Assembly (NCBI RefSeq): GCF_001273755.1
Contig: NZ_LGYA01000009.1
Location: 18,009-57,282, forward strand
Reading direction: 5' to 3'
Source of the DNA: Peribacillus butanolivorans
Lineage (GTDB): Bacteria; Bacillota; Bacilli; Bacillales; DSM-1321
Length of the DNA: 39,274 nt
Part shown: one piece after another, positions 16,226-24,197 of the stretch
Layout: the number at the start of each line of letters is the position of its first letter
Position numbering within the stretch: position 1 is the first letter of the stretch
Notes under the pieces: model-generated
Database searches by the model: none
Seen by the model: only the letters and a program-made list of their open reading frames with translations
What the model was told of the DNA's origin: nothing
Position numbers and translations under genes: made by a program

Positions 16226-17179
16226 TCAATCAAATAATGTGCTAACAGATTGTTCTTCATGAACACGAATAATTGCTTCCGCAATCAAAGGAGCTACAGA
16301 AAGCCCAACAATTTTATCGATTTTCTTGTCTTCAGATAGAACAATCGAATTTGTTACGACCAGTTCCTTGATAGTTGAATTTTGAATCCGTTCGATAGCA
16401 GGGCCCGATAGGACTGGGTGTGTACAACAAGCATAGACTGCTTTCGCACCATTCTCTACAAGTGCATTAGCTGCAAGTGTAATAGTACCTGCTGTATCGA
16501 TGATGTCATCAATCAGGATTGCCGTTTTTCCTTCAATATTACCGATGATGTTCATGACTTCAGCCACATTCGGTCTTGGACGACGCTTATCGATAATAGC
16601 AATCGGTGCTTTTAAGCGATCTGCCATTTTACGGGCACGCGTTACTCCACCGTGATCCGGAGAAACGATGACAATGTCACTTAGATCTTTTTCTTTGAAG
16701 AAATCAGCTAAAATTGGAACTGCAACAAGGTGATCAATTAGAATATCAAAGAAACCTTGGATTTGTGGCGCGTGTAGATCCAATGTGATGACACGATGGG
16801 CACCAGCTGTTTCTAAAAGATTCGCTACAAGTTTAGCTGTAATTGGTTCACGAGCACGTGCTTTACGGTCTTGTCGAGCATAACCGTAATAAGGCATTAC
16901 TATATTGATTGTTTTAGCTGAAGCACGTTTTAGAGCATCGATCATAATTAAAAGTTCCATTAAATTTTCATTGACTGGTTGGCTTGTTGATTGGATTACG
17001 TAAACGTCACAACCACGAATACTTTCTTCAATATTAATCTGAACTTCACCGTCACTGAAACTTGTTACGCTACATTTTCCAAGTTCAACACCGATTGCAG
17101 CAGCAATTTCTTGAGCTAAATCAAAGTTTGAATTTAAAGAGAATACTTTTAAATTAGGATCTAAATACTGATTTGACAT
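16226..17179 (-). CDS. prs: Ribose-phosphate pyrophosphokinase
   Basis: 317-residue enzyme making PRPP from ribose 5-phosphate and ATP, the common precursor of purines, pyrimidines, His, Trp and NAD. Visible class I motifs: FSDGEVQINIEESIRG near 43-58, PYYGYARQDRKARAREPI (ATP flexible loop region), the Mg2+ histidine in LDLHAPQIQGFFD, and the PRPP-binding ILIDDIIDTAGT near 220. Length matches B. subtilis Prs. The gene follows glmU by 15 bases in one operon and ends at the terminator at 16177-16213. Confidence 0.97.
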   Translation of the reverse strand: MSNQYLDPNLKVFSLNSNFDLAQEIAAAIGVELGKCSVTSFSDGEVQINIEESIRGCDVYVIQSTSQPVNENLMELLIMIDALKRASAKTINIVMPYYGYARQDRKARAREPITAKLVANLLETAGAHRVITLDLHAPQIQGFFDILIDHLVAVPILADFFKEKDLSDIVIVSPDHGGVTRARKMADRLKAPIAIIDKRRPRPNVAEVMNIIGNIEGKTAILIDDIIDTAGTITLAANALVENGAKAVYACCTHPVLSGPAIERIQNSTIKELVVTNSIVLSEDKKIDKIVGLSVAPLIAEAIIRVHEEQSVSTLFD

Positions 17180-17194
17180 GATGACCTCCGTGGG

Positions 17195-18568
17195 TTAATT
17201 ATTAAATTTTAACTTTTTCACATAATCTTCTTTGTTTACTTGACGAGCACGAGCAACAGATAAAGCTTCCTGCGGTACATCTTGAGTGATGGTTGACCCG
17301 GCAGCTACATATGCCCCTTTTCCTATCGTTACAGGTGCAACAAGATTAGAATTACAGCCTATAAAAACATCGTCTTCAATCTTCGTCAAATGTTTATTTG
17401 TACCGTCATAATTCACGGTAATAGATCCGCAGCCAATATTAACATTCTCTCCAACCTCTGCATCTCCAATATAACTCAAATGAGAGGCTTTGCTTCCTTT
17501 ACCAAAAACGGTTTTTTTAATTTCGACAAAATTACCGATTTTAACAGAATCCTGAATATCGGATTGAGGTCGAACATGTGCAAAAGGACCGATTTTAACT
17601 GAACTTCCAATACTGCTTTCGTGTACAACCGATTGGTGAATTTCAGTTCCATCACCAATTTCACAATCACTGATCTCCGAATTAGGACCAATCAGGCAAT
17701 CCTGCCCGATAATACTTTTCCCTTTAATCAATGACCCAGGATAAATAACCGTATCCTGCCCAATTTTCACATCAGCTTCAATAAACGTTGTAAGTGGATC
17801 GATAATCGTTACACCATTTCTCATATGTGATTCATTGATACGACTCCGTAGAGTTTGCTCAGCCTGCGATAAAGCCACTCGGTCGTTTACACCCAATGTC
17901 TCATCAAAATCACTTGATTGAAAGGCTGTCACCGATTCGCCTTCTTCTTTTAAAATTTCAATAACATCCGGCAAATAATATTCACCTTGGACATTATCAT
18001 TTGAAACTTTTTTCAGCGCGCTAAATAATGCCTGGTTATCGAAACAATATGTACCGGTATTTATTTCCTTAACATATCTTTCTTCATCTGAGGCATCCTT
18101 ATGCTCGACGATTTTTTCAACCAGGCCGTTCTCACTGCGAAGAACTCTTCCATAGCCATCCGGATTATCCGCATATGCTGTCAGAATCGTTGCTTTCGCC
18201 TTACTTTGCTCATGCAATGTTATAAGCGCTTCCATCGTCTCTGCTTTGATTAACGGTGTATCTCCGCAAATAACAAGGGTAATTCCGCTCTTATCGGATA
18301 AAACGTCTCCCGCTTGCATTACAGCATGTGCCGTGCCTAATTGCTGCTCTTGTAATGCATACTTGCAAGAATCACCAAGCTGTTCTTGAACTTTTTCAGC
18401 TCCATGACCGATAACTGTTACAATATCTTCTATCTGAAGTTGATTGACTTGATCGATAACATGTTGTACCATTGGTTTTCCGCAAACAGGGTGTAAAACC
18501 TTGTAAAGCTTAGATTTCATCCTAGTGCCTTGCCCAGCGGCCAAAATTATTGCATAGCGATTACTCAT
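17195..18568 (-). CDS. glmU: Bifunctional UDP-N-acetylglucosamine pyrophosphorylase / glucosamine-1-phosphate acetyltransferase
   Basis: 457-residue enzyme catalysing the last two steps to UDP-GlcNAc for peptidoglycan and teichoic acids. The N-terminal pyrophosphorylase domain (about 1-225) starts with the nucleotide-binding LAAGQGTRMKSKLYK (10-24) and has GDTPLI and GEYYLPDVI. The C-terminal left-handed beta helix (about 250-440) shows hexapeptide repeats such as IGPFAH, IGNFVE and VNIGCG and the acetyltransferase NYDGTNKH motif. It corresponds to B. subtilis gcaD. ATG at 18568; cotranscribed with prs. Confidence 0.97.
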   Translation of the reverse strand: MSNRYAIILAAGQGTRMKSKLYKVLHPVCGKPMVQHVIDQVNQLQIEDIVTVIGHGAEKVQEQLGDSCKYALQEQQLGTAHAVMQAGDVLSDKSGITLVICGDTPLIKAETMEALITLHEQSKAKATILTAYADNPDGYGRVLRSENGLVEKIVEHKDASDEERYVKEINTGTYCFDNQALFSALKKVSNDNVQGEYYLPDVIEILKEEGESVTAFQSSDFDETLGVNDRVALSQAEQTLRSRINESHMRNGVTIIDPLTTFIEADVKIGQDTVIYPGSLIKGKSIIGQDCLIGPNSEISDCEIGDGTEIHQSVVHESSIGSSVKIGPFAHVRPQSDIQDSVKIGNFVEIKKTVFGKGSKASHLSYIGDAEVGENVNIGCGSITVNYDGTNKHLTKIEDDVFIGCNSNLVAPVTIGKGAYVAAGSTITQDVPQEALSVARARQVNKEDYVKKLKFNN

Positions 18569-18604
18569 AACAGGCCTCCATTTTCACCTTTTTATCCACT
18601 AAAA

Positions 18605-18633
18605 ATATTATCTCAAATAGTGATTCATTTCAA
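18605..18633 (-). promoter_or_regulatory. Possible sigma-A promoter of glmU-prs
   Basis: TTGAAA (18633-18628), 17 bases, TAATAT (18610-18605), about 40 bases before the glmU ATG. A second -35-like TTGACA lies upstream near 18660 but has no good -10 partner. Weak assignment. Confidence 0.35.
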
Positions 18634-18639
18634 GGTAAC

Positions 18640-19181
18640 AATTAAAAGTACATATTATTGTCAACAGCTAATTCAAGAAAAAGTTCAATTTTCTACCTAC
18701 TCGTGAGCTTTATTTTTGATGTTTTAGTATTTATTAAATCCTTTAAATATTAATTATTTGCCTACAAAAATGAGATTTTTTCATTATCCCCTTAATGGCT
18801 AGAAGTACACAAATGATATCTTCTCACCCTTTTTGATCCGTTCCACTCCTTATGTTAAAGCATTGCTACAATTGCATTTTGCCCTATGTAAACATCATTT
18901 AGAAGCACAACCACTGTTGTAAACTTCCATTCCGAATCCGAGTTACCTAGTCATTTCACATTCAGACTTTCACAGGTTACGTTAACATTTTCACAAAATA
19001 GTTAACATGCCTTTTAACTAAAAATAATAAAAAATTAGTGTGTCCAAAAATGTTTAAAAAATAAAAAGAGAGGGTATTTGATTTTTTGAAGATATTAACA
19101 TAAAAAATATAAAATAAGACAATATTGGAACAAAAAGCAATTAAAGTTGCTAAGACAAAAAATATTCTGTTTTGAAACAAT
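18640..19181. other. Long AT-rich intergenic stretch between spoVG and glmU with no recognisable gene
   Basis: About 690 bases separate the spoVG stop from the glmU start, longer than I recall for B. subtilis. I find no open frame with a Shine-Dalgarno and no strong hairpin apart from the spoVG terminator. GTTAACAT occurs twice about 24 bases apart near 18979-19010. A 67-codon hydrophobic frame at 18977-19180 starts with TTG inside the terminator T-run and is not credible. Confidence 0.6.
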
Positions 19182-19211
19182 AAAAAAGAGCACTACTTAT
19201 GAAGTAGGCTC
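19182..19211 (-). terminator. Terminator of spoVG
   Basis: GAGCCTACTT-CAT-AAGTAGTGCTC on the minus strand with a TTTTTTA tail, about 45 bases after the spoVG stop. Confidence 0.9.
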
Positions 19212-19254
19212 TAGATGCACGAATTTTAAATTTAAAGTTCAAAATTAAGAGTGA

Positions 19255-19551
19255 TTAAGAAGCTCCAGCTCCCGCTTCCTCTAATTCAGTTTCAAGTTCT
19301 CCTAATCGATGATATTCTGTCAAGACAGCTTCTTGAATTTTCCCGCGTGTAGAGGAATTGATTGGATGTGCGATATCTCGGAATTCTCCATCTGGAGTTC
19401 GTTTACTTGGCATTGCTACAAATAAACCATTGTTTCCGTCGATTACACGAATATCATGAACCACAAATTCATTATCCAGTGTAATTGATGCGATAGCTCT
19501 CATACGACCATCCGTATTCACACGGCGTAATCTTACGTCAGTTACTTCCAT
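19255..19551 (-). CDS. spoVG: Septation/RNA-binding regulator SpoVG
   Basis: 98-residue small regulator, nearly identical in its first 85 residues to B. subtilis SpoVG (MEVTDVRLRRVNTDGRMRAI, then FVVHDIRVIDGNNGLFVAMP). It affects septum positioning and sporulation, and the family binds RNA and DNA. A textbook sigma-H promoter lies 45-75 bases upstream, and a terminator follows. ATG at 19551 with AAGGGATGGTGA upstream. The C-terminal Glu/Ala tail varies between species. Confidence 0.97.
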   Translation of the reverse strand: MEVTDVRLRRVNTDGRMRAIASITLDNEFVVHDIRVIDGNNGLFVAMPSKRTPDGEFRDIAHPINSSTRGKIQEAVLTEYHRLGELETELEEAGAGAS

Positions 19552-19596
19552 TTAAGCTCACCATCCCTTTTTGTTGTTGTTAAAACTTAAAGTACA

Positions 19597-19624
19597 TATT
19601 CAACAAAAAAACGTGAACTCCTTC
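19597..19624 (-). promoter_or_regulatory. Sigma-H promoter of spoVG
   Basis: GAAGGAGTT (19624-19616), 11 bases, GTTGAATA (19604-19597). This fits the sigma-H consensus RNAGGAWWW-N11-RNNGAAWW at all but one position. spoVG is the archetypal sigma-H target in B. subtilis. Confidence 0.85.
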
Positions 19625-19734
19625 TATTATCTGTAAGTTTTTTAGAAAATTCAGCCTAGTTTTCAAAAAAAATAAAAATCCCCCTTAAATTCCAGGGAAA
19701 ATGCCCATGACGAATTCCCCCTAAAAAAGACAAA

Positions 19735-19763
19735 ATAAAAAACGCCCGTTTATTTAACGAGCG
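19735..19763 (-). terminator. Terminator overlapping the ridA stop
   Basis: CGCTCGTT-AAAT(A)-AACGGGCG followed by TTTTTT on the minus strand. The loop and part of the stem include the ridA stop codon, so it ends the purR-ridA unit tightly. Confidence 0.85.
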
Positions 19764-20124
19764 CAACCACTTCTATTTCCACTAGTGCATCTTTAGGAAG
19801 ACGTGCAACCTCTACACAAGAGCGTGCAGGCTTATGACTTGAAAAATATTCCCCGTATACTTCATTAATTGAACTAAAATCGTTCATACTTTTAATAAAT
19901 ACTGTAGCTTTAATGACTGTTTCTAAAGAGGCGCCTGCTTCTTTCAATACAGCCTGAAGATTTTTAAACACTTGATGTGTTTGTTCTTTAACATCTCCTG
20001 TTACCATTTCACCAGAAGCAGTAAGAGGAATTTGACCTGAACTGAAAAATAACTTATCTACGATCACGCCTTGTGAATATGGACCAATTGCAGCTGGTGC
20101 TTCATTCGTATGTATCGTTTTCAT
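19750..20124 (-). CDS. ridA: 2-iminobutanoate/2-iminopropanoate deaminase RidA (YabJ)
   Basis: 124-residue YjgF/YER057c/UK114-family trimeric enzyme that hydrolyses reactive enamine/imine intermediates from PLP enzymes. Signature parts: NEAPAAIGPYSQGV (7-20), FFSSGQIPL, and the C-terminal RSCVEVARLPKDALVEIEVV containing the substrate-binding Arg. In B. subtilis yabJ is cotranscribed with purR, and the same arrangement is seen here with a 12-base gap. It is sometimes annotated as a purine regulon accessory factor; the deaminase activity is the better supported family role. Confidence 0.96.
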   Translation of the reverse strand: MKTIHTNEAPAAIGPYSQGVIVDKLFFSSGQIPLTASGEMVTGDVKEQTHQVFKNLQAVLKEAGASLETVIKATVFIKSMNDFSSINEVYGEYFSSHKPARSCVEVARLPKDALVEIEVVALVK

Positions 20125-20136
20125 GAAAAATTCCCC

Positions 20137-20961
20137 CTAATTCTTTTTCGTAAGATAATTGCCACGACTGACATTTATTTTCTTATCTCTTTCAACTACC
20201 TGCGTCAATTTAATTAATGAAACATAGTCCTCTACGAGACATTCTTCTGTATGTTCGGATTCCACTAGCACGGCAATTCCGGCAACGGTAGCCTTAAATT
20301 CATCCAGCAAGCTGACCATACCATTAATCGTACCTCCAGCTTTCATGAAATCATCAACAATCAATACATTCGAACCCTCTACCAGACTTCTTTTTGAGAG
20401 CACCATTGTCTGAATTCTCTTTGATGAGCCAGAAACATAATTAATACTCACTGTAGAACCTTCTGTTACTTTATTATTTCTTCTTACTATGACAACAGGA
20501 ACATTCAAATAATTTGCCACTGCGTATGCTAATGATATCCCTTTGGTTGCCATTGTCATGATGACTGAGACATTTTTTTTAGCATACATGGAAGCGATTA
20601 TTCTGCCAACCTTATTCACCGTTTGCGGATGTCCTAATATGTCGGTCATATACAGATAGCCGCCCGGAAGTAGCCTTTCAGGACTAGCGATTGTATCGCA
20701 TAGTTCATCTATAAAGGCATTGGCTTCATCTTCTTTGATGGAAACAATATATTTCACCCCACCCGCGGCACCTGGCACGGTCGTTAAAGACCCTATACCG
20801 CGTTGTTCAAAGGTATCTTTAATGATTGTTAAATCCTCACTTATCGAAGATTTGGCAGAACTATACCTTTCAGCAAAGTAGGTCAGCGAAACAAGTTCCC
20901 CTGGATGTTCTAATAAATAATTTGTCATATCGACTAGCCTCTCGCTGCGACGAAATTTCAT
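20137..20961 (-). CDS. purR: Purine operon repressor PurR
   Basis: 274-residue repressor of purine biosynthesis genes. An N-terminal winged helix (about 1-73; MKFRRSERLVDMTNYLLEHP) precedes a phosphoribosyltransferase-like domain whose PRPP loop is VLIVDDFMKAGGT (about 205). PRPP binding releases DNA, coupling repression to PRPP supply. ATG at 20961 with AAAGGGGGTG. A TATAAT and a half PurBox-like element just upstream suggest autoregulation, as in B. subtilis. It has the same order ispE-purR-ridA-spoVG as Bacillus. Confidence 0.97.
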   Translation of the reverse strand: MKFRRSERLVDMTNYLLEHPGELVSLTYFAERYSSAKSSISEDLTIIKDTFEQRGIGSLTTVPGAAGGVKYIVSIKEDEANAFIDELCDTIASPERLLPGGYLYMTDILGHPQTVNKVGRIIASMYAKKNVSVIMTMATKGISLAYAVANYLNVPVVIVRRNNKVTEGSTVSINYVSGSSKRIQTMVLSKRSLVEGSNVLIVDDFMKAGGTINGMVSLLDEFKATVAGIAVLVESEHTEECLVEDYVSLIKLTQVVERDKKINVSRGNYLTKKN

Positions 20962-20980
20962 TGAAACACCCCCTTTGTAA

Positions 20981-20995
20981 ATTCCGAATATTATA
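20981..20995 (-). promoter_or_regulatory. Candidate purR -10 element with overlapping PurBox half-site
   Basis: TATAAT (minus strand, 20995-20990) overlaps a CCGAATATT (plus strand, 20984-20992), one mismatch from the PurBox half CCGAACAWT. A convincing -35 and the inverted second half were not found. Confidence 0.35.
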
Positions 20996-21022
20996 TTGCA
21001 ACTATACCATTAATGTACGTAT

Positions 21023-21892
21023 CTATTCAAGGTCGTTTCGATCACCTAACAAGCGCACTGCATAGACTTGATCACAAAATCCGCGAAGACCATTATAAAT
21101 TCTTTGCATGCGGGAATCATGTTCCACCAAACCAAAAACGGTCGGACCGCTTCCGCTCATTAAGACAGAATCTGCTCCAAATGTCTTCATTTGATCTTTA
21201 ATATTCGCAACCTCGGGATATAACTGCAACGTCACTTGCTCAAGTACATTCCCCAAACCTTGGCAAACATCTTGATAGCTGCTTTCCTTAATGGCTGAAA
21301 TCATACTAGGGACATCAGGATGCTCCATTTTTGCAATTTGCAGCCTTTTGTATATATCAGCAGTCGATACACCGATTGTTGGTTTAGCTAAAATAACCCA
21401 GCATTTTGGCGGTGCAGGAAGATGCGTGATTTTTTCCCCACGGCCTCTAGCCAACGCCGTACCCCCATACACACAAAATGACACATCAGAGCCAATCTCA
21501 GCTCCAATTTCCGCAAGCTCATCCATAGAAAGACCAAGCTTCCACAGTCTATTCAAACCTCTTAATGTAGCAGCGGCGTCACTGCTTCCACCTGCAAGTC
21601 CTGCTGCTACAGGTATATTTTTCTCTATAGTAATAGAAACACCTTTATTAATTCCAAAACGTTCCTTTAGGATAAATGCAGCTTGATAAGCTAAATTCCG
21701 ATGATCATCCGGAACAAATCGATTATGGGATAGAATCTGAATGTGATTTCCTTTTATTTCTTTTAGTTCAATTCTATCGGCAAGGTCGACTGTCGTCATG
21801 ATCATTTCTACCTCATGATACCCATCAGGCCGTTTGAAAAGCACATCCAAAGCCAAATTAATCTTAGCCGGGGCTTTTTCCATAAGCTTCAA
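21023..21892 (-). CDS. ispE: 4-diphosphocytidyl-2-C-methyl-D-erythritol kinase
   Basis: GHMP kinase of the MEP isoprenoid pathway, phosphorylating CDP-ME at the 2-position. The N-terminal EKAPAKINLALDV motif and the ATP loop PVAAGLAGGSSDAAAT (about 94-109) are clear, as is LMSGSGPTVFGLV near the C-terminus. The frame opens at a GTG at 21901, but the TTG at 21892 lies five bases after AGTAGGTGG. It makes the product align with the B. subtilis start and gives the same 289-residue length, so it is chosen. An ATG at 21883 is too far from the Shine-Dalgarno. Confidence 0.95.
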   Translation of the reverse strand: MKLMEKAPAKINLALDVLFKRPDGYHEVEMIMTTVDLADRIELKEIKGNHIQILSHNRFVPDDHRNLAYQAAFILKERFGINKGVSITIEKNIPVAAGLAGGSSDAAATLRGLNRLWKLGLSMDELAEIGAEIGSDVSFCVYGGTALARGRGEKITHLPAPPKCWVILAKPTIGVSTADIYKRLQIAKMEHPDVPSMISAIKESSYQDVCQGLGNVLEQVTLQLYPEVANIKDQMKTFGADSVLMSGSGPTVFGLVEHDSRMQRIYNGLRGFCDQVYAVRLLGDRNDLE

Positions 21893-22103
21893 TATGTCCA
21901 CCTACTTTAACGTTCTTAAAAGTTCTTGTCCTATTTTATCATATTTGTTTATATTCTAAAGGTTTTTTCATCGTAATTTCAATGTATTGAAGTGGAGATT
22001 GAACTATAGAGGGGAATAGTCACCTATAGACACTTGAAAGAAGGGATCGCCCCTACTCCCCAAAAAGTGTGAATATGCAGCCGATTTGTATTAATCCATG
22101 AAT
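21893..22103. other. Intergenic stretch upstream of ispE
   Basis: Together with the terminator that follows, about 325 bases separate ispE from sspF. A TTTAGA-N16-TAAAAT pair just upstream of ispE could be a weak promoter. Around 22007-22030 a short CTATAG inverted repeat flanks GGGGAATAGTCAC. I see no coding frame. Confidence 0.4.
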
Positions 22104-22175
22104 AAAAAAAACCAGACTCCATATCTACAATGTAAGCATAAATGAATATGGCTATACATTGTAGAAAGAGTCTGG
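22104..22175 (-). terminator. Long nested hairpin terminator after sspF
   Basis: Two stacked perfect arms, CCAGACTC/GAGTCTGG (22112-22119 with 22168-22175) and TCTACAATGTA/TACATTGTAGA (22124-22134 with 22155-22165), enclose a 20-base loop. On the minus strand the stem is followed by eight T. It is unusually long for a terminator. Confidence 0.85.
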
Positions 22176-22216
22176 CCTTGTTTAAAAGGACAGCATGATT
22201 CCATTTAGTGTTTGTC

Positions 22217-22393
22217 TTACTCTTTATCCACCAATTGACGTTGTGCTTTTTCGACAGCTAGTTTTACCATGTTTCCTGCGTCCCGAGCTCGAATTCCTCC
22301 CCAGCCCTCTTTCTGGACAACATCGTAAAATCCAAGTTCTTTTGCCAATTCCTCTTTAAAACCTTCTGACATAATCCCTTTTTTTCTACTCAA
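22217..22393 (-). CDS. sspF: Small acid-soluble spore protein, alpha/beta type (SspF)
   Basis: 58-residue member of the minor alpha/beta SASP group that coats and protects spore DNA. The motif ELAKELGFYDVV, then GWGGIRARDAGNMVKLAVE, covers the two DNA-binding helices and the conserved GGIRARDAGNMVK. The open frame could start at a TTG three codons upstream, but that codon abuts AAAGGGG. The TTG at 22393 has a nine-base spacing and gives MSRKKGIMSE, parallel to B. subtilis SspF. A sigma-G promoter is expected but was not clearly found. Confidence 0.95.
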   Translation of the reverse strand: MSRKKGIMSEGFKEELAKELGFYDVVQKEGWGGIRARDAGNMVKLAVEKAQRQLVDKE

Positions 22394-22500
22394 GCGAAAC
22401 AACCCCTTTCACATGCTGTCACATGCCTAGTGTTTGCATCATACGCTATTTCATAACAACCTTTTTCATCCTAAACTAGTTAGTATTAGATATTTAACAC

Positions 22501-22534
22501 AAAACAAAAAGCAGCAAACATAATTGTTCGCTGC
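22501..22534 (-). terminator. Terminator of veg
   Basis: GCAGCGAAC-AATTAT-GTTTGCTGC on the minus strand followed by TTTTTGTTTT, immediately downstream of veg. Confidence 0.9.
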
Positions 22535-22544
22535 CTCCTCTAAG

Positions 22545-22796
22545 TTACATCTCTTGTTGTTTGTTTAAAAATGTTAGTTCCACGGTTTCCGTTAAAACAT
22601 CCGCATAGCTGTAAGATACTCTTTCAAACGCATTTTCATCTTGGTCGAGCTCAATTACAAAAACAGCCGGATAAGTTTCCGCCAAAGTTCCAAAACGTTC
22701 TACAGTCTTTCTTCTTCCACCGTTTGCTTTTAAAAGCAATCTTTTACCTAGGTTTGAATCAAGTGCAGTTTTAATATCAGCTAGAGTTTTTGGCAT
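22545..22796 (-). CDS. veg: Veg protein
   Basis: 83-residue small protein that is almost invariant in Bacilli (LGKRLLLKANGGRRKTVERF, then GTLAETYPAVFVIELDQDEN and SYADVLTETVELTF). In B. subtilis Veg stimulates biofilm gene expression, apparently by interfering with SinR; the molecular mechanism is unsettled. It is driven by tandem near-consensus promoters and ends in a strong terminator, fitting the very high expression known for veg. Confidence 0.96.
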   Translation of the reverse strand: MPKTLADIKTALDSNLGKRLLLKANGGRRKTVERFGTLAETYPAVFVIELDQDENAFERVSYSYADVLTETVELTFLNKQQEM

Positions 22797-22819
22797 TTTC
22801 GGTCCACCTCACTAAGTTT

Positions 22820-22848
22820 AGTATATCACAAATTGTAAATATACGCAA
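22820..22848 (-). promoter_or_regulatory. Second (proximal) veg promoter
   Basis: TTGCGT (22848-22843), 17 bases, TATACT (22825-22820), about 25 bases before the veg ATG. Weaker than the distal promoter; tandem veg promoters are known in B. subtilis. Confidence 0.5.
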
Positions 22849-22860
22849 ACAAAATAATAA

Positions 22861-22889
22861 ATTATATCAGCACTTAAAAATGTAGTCAA
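22861..22889 (-). promoter_or_regulatory. Strong sigma-A promoter of veg
   Basis: TTGACT (22889-22884), 17 bases, TATAAT (22866-22861): eleven of twelve consensus bases at ideal spacing, preceded by AT-rich sequence. Confidence 0.85.
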
Positions 22890-23072
22890 TATATTTTTAC
22901 CTGAAATTCGGCAAAATCGCGAACATTTTTATTATATCCTGGTAAATGAGAAAATATGTAAACGAACTATTCATTATAAAATATGCCGAATTTTCGTAAA
23001 TAAATCCACTTCTAGGCTCTTTTCATCTAGAAAAAGCAGACTATTTGTTATGATATCCGAATTCTAACATGA

Positions 23073-23107
23073 TAAAAGCGAGCTGCATTCTTTCAAAATG
23101 CAGCTCT
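23073..23107 (-). terminator. Terminator of yabG
   Basis: GAGCTGCATT-TTGAAAG-AATGCAGCTC on the minus strand then GCTTTTATC, directly after the yabG stop. Confidence 0.88.
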
Positions 23108-23108
23108 T

Positions 23109-23987
23109 TTATTCTTCCTGAAATGGCTTAAAGGGAAGCCCTGTCCGCAGCACCCCTTTTGTTTCAACTCCACCTAAACCTTTCTCTCCCGTTAACGTAT
23201 TCCGAAGAACATCCCATACATGGATATGTTCTATAAAAGGCGTAAAGCTTACCTTCCCGACAATATATACTGGATCAAGAGCATGTATATTAACACGTGA
23301 AGGTGAGCTTGCGAAATTGGCCCCAGCTTGGATAAGGGATTCAAAATGGGATTGACAAGCTCCTGCAAATATAATCAATTGATCCAAATGAGATACCTTC
23401 TTCCTCGCCTCTCGTACGGTCTGTACAAAGTCCCTTGAGTGACGATAGGCATTGATATCGCTCATTGGTCCTTTTGATTTAGAATAGGCATCATGACCAG
23501 TGACAACAAGGATATCCGGCCTGTAATGGTCCAATAACCCCCCTATTCGCTGGGGCATTTCCTTTTCGTTGCAATAGACACCGTTAACTGGAATACCGAA
23601 TTTCTGATATAAATCCAGGCATTTCCTAAGGTAGGAAGCGTCACCGTCCACATGAAGCACCCTGCCTGGTATCTGAAAATATTCGCCACTATAGCGGTAG
23701 CCATTACTGGATAGATAGCCGCTTTTTTGTTGCTGCAGCTCTAAATCCTGTGTTAATAAGCGGTCAGATTGTTCCTGAAGTACCTCATTGGACCTTTGTC
23801 GGACATTTCTCTCATTATCATTTATTTTCATTAAGTCTTGAAAAGGTGCATCTGCAATCAATCGGATATCTTCCCCATAAAGAATCGCTTCACGTCTTCC
23901 ATCAATATCACGGATATCGATTACACGAAACAACACGTCGCATTTATAAGAAACCCGACCAACAATATCGTTTATTTGAATATTCAT
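23109..23987 (-). CDS. yabG: Sporulation-specific coat protease YabG
   Basis: 292-residue cysteine protease (peptidase family U57) made late in the mother cell. It processes coat proteins such as SafA and SpoIVA-associated partners and allows their crosslinking. Candidate catalytic residues are His165 in VTGHDAY and Cys211 in FAGACQSHFE, spaced like the His/Cys pair of B. subtilis YabG. The ATG at 23987 follows GGGGTGAGG. A sigma-K-type promoter at 24043-24070 fits its known late expression, and the gene forms a single-gene unit ending in a hairpin. Confidence 0.95.
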   Translation of the reverse strand: MNIQINDIVGRVSYKCDVLFRVIDIRDIDGRREAILYGEDIRLIADAPFQDLMKINDNERNVRQRSNEVLQEQSDRLLTQDLELQQQKSGYLSSNGYRYSGEYFQIPGRVLHVDGDASYLRKCLDLYQKFGIPVNGVYCNEKEMPQRIGGLLDHYRPDILVVTGHDAYSKSKGPMSDINAYRHSRDFVQTVREARKKVSHLDQLIIFAGACQSHFESLIQAGANFASSPSRVNIHALDPVYIVGKVSFTPFIEHIHVWDVLRNTLTGEKGLGGVETKGVLRTGLPFKPFQEE

Positions 23988-24042
23988 GGCCTCACCCCAT
24001 GAGAAGACTTATTTTCAGCCCGCCCTAGATTATTTTCATTCT

Positions 24043-24070
24043 TAAGTTATGCGAACCATTCTTGAAAGGT
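24043..24070 (-). promoter_or_regulatory. Sigma-K-type promoter of yabG
   Basis: AC (24070-24069), 17 bases, CATAACTTA (24051-24043): exact fit to the sigma-K pattern AC-N17-CATANNNTA, about 55 bases before the yabG start. Confidence 0.6.
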
Positions 24071-24137
24071 GAAAGTAAAGGAGACTACATATATCTATAG
24101 GAAGAAGAAATCTATTCTCCTAAGGCTATGCTTAGAT

Positions 24138-24175
24138 AAAAAAAAGCCGGAAGCTGGGAATAGACCCGTTCCGAC
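24138..24175 (-). terminator. Terminator of rnmV-ksgA
   Basis: GTCGGAA...TTCCGGC with an inner CGGG/TCCC stem on the minus strand followed by eight T, shortly after the ksgA stop. Confidence 0.88.
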
Positions 24176-24197
24176 TAAAACTTTTTTAACATGTACC

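Noticed and set aside
18587..18595. DnaA-box-like TTATCCACT (also TTATCCACC near 22224 and TTATCCACG near 33693)
   Set aside because: Isolated one-mismatch copies, mostly inside genes or at gene edges, with no clustering; expected by chance in 39 kb.
18977..19180. 67-codon hydrophobic minus-strand frame after spoVG
   Set aside because: Starts with TTG inside the T-run of the spoVG terminator, has no Shine-Dalgarno, and its Phe/Leu/Ile content reflects AT richness.
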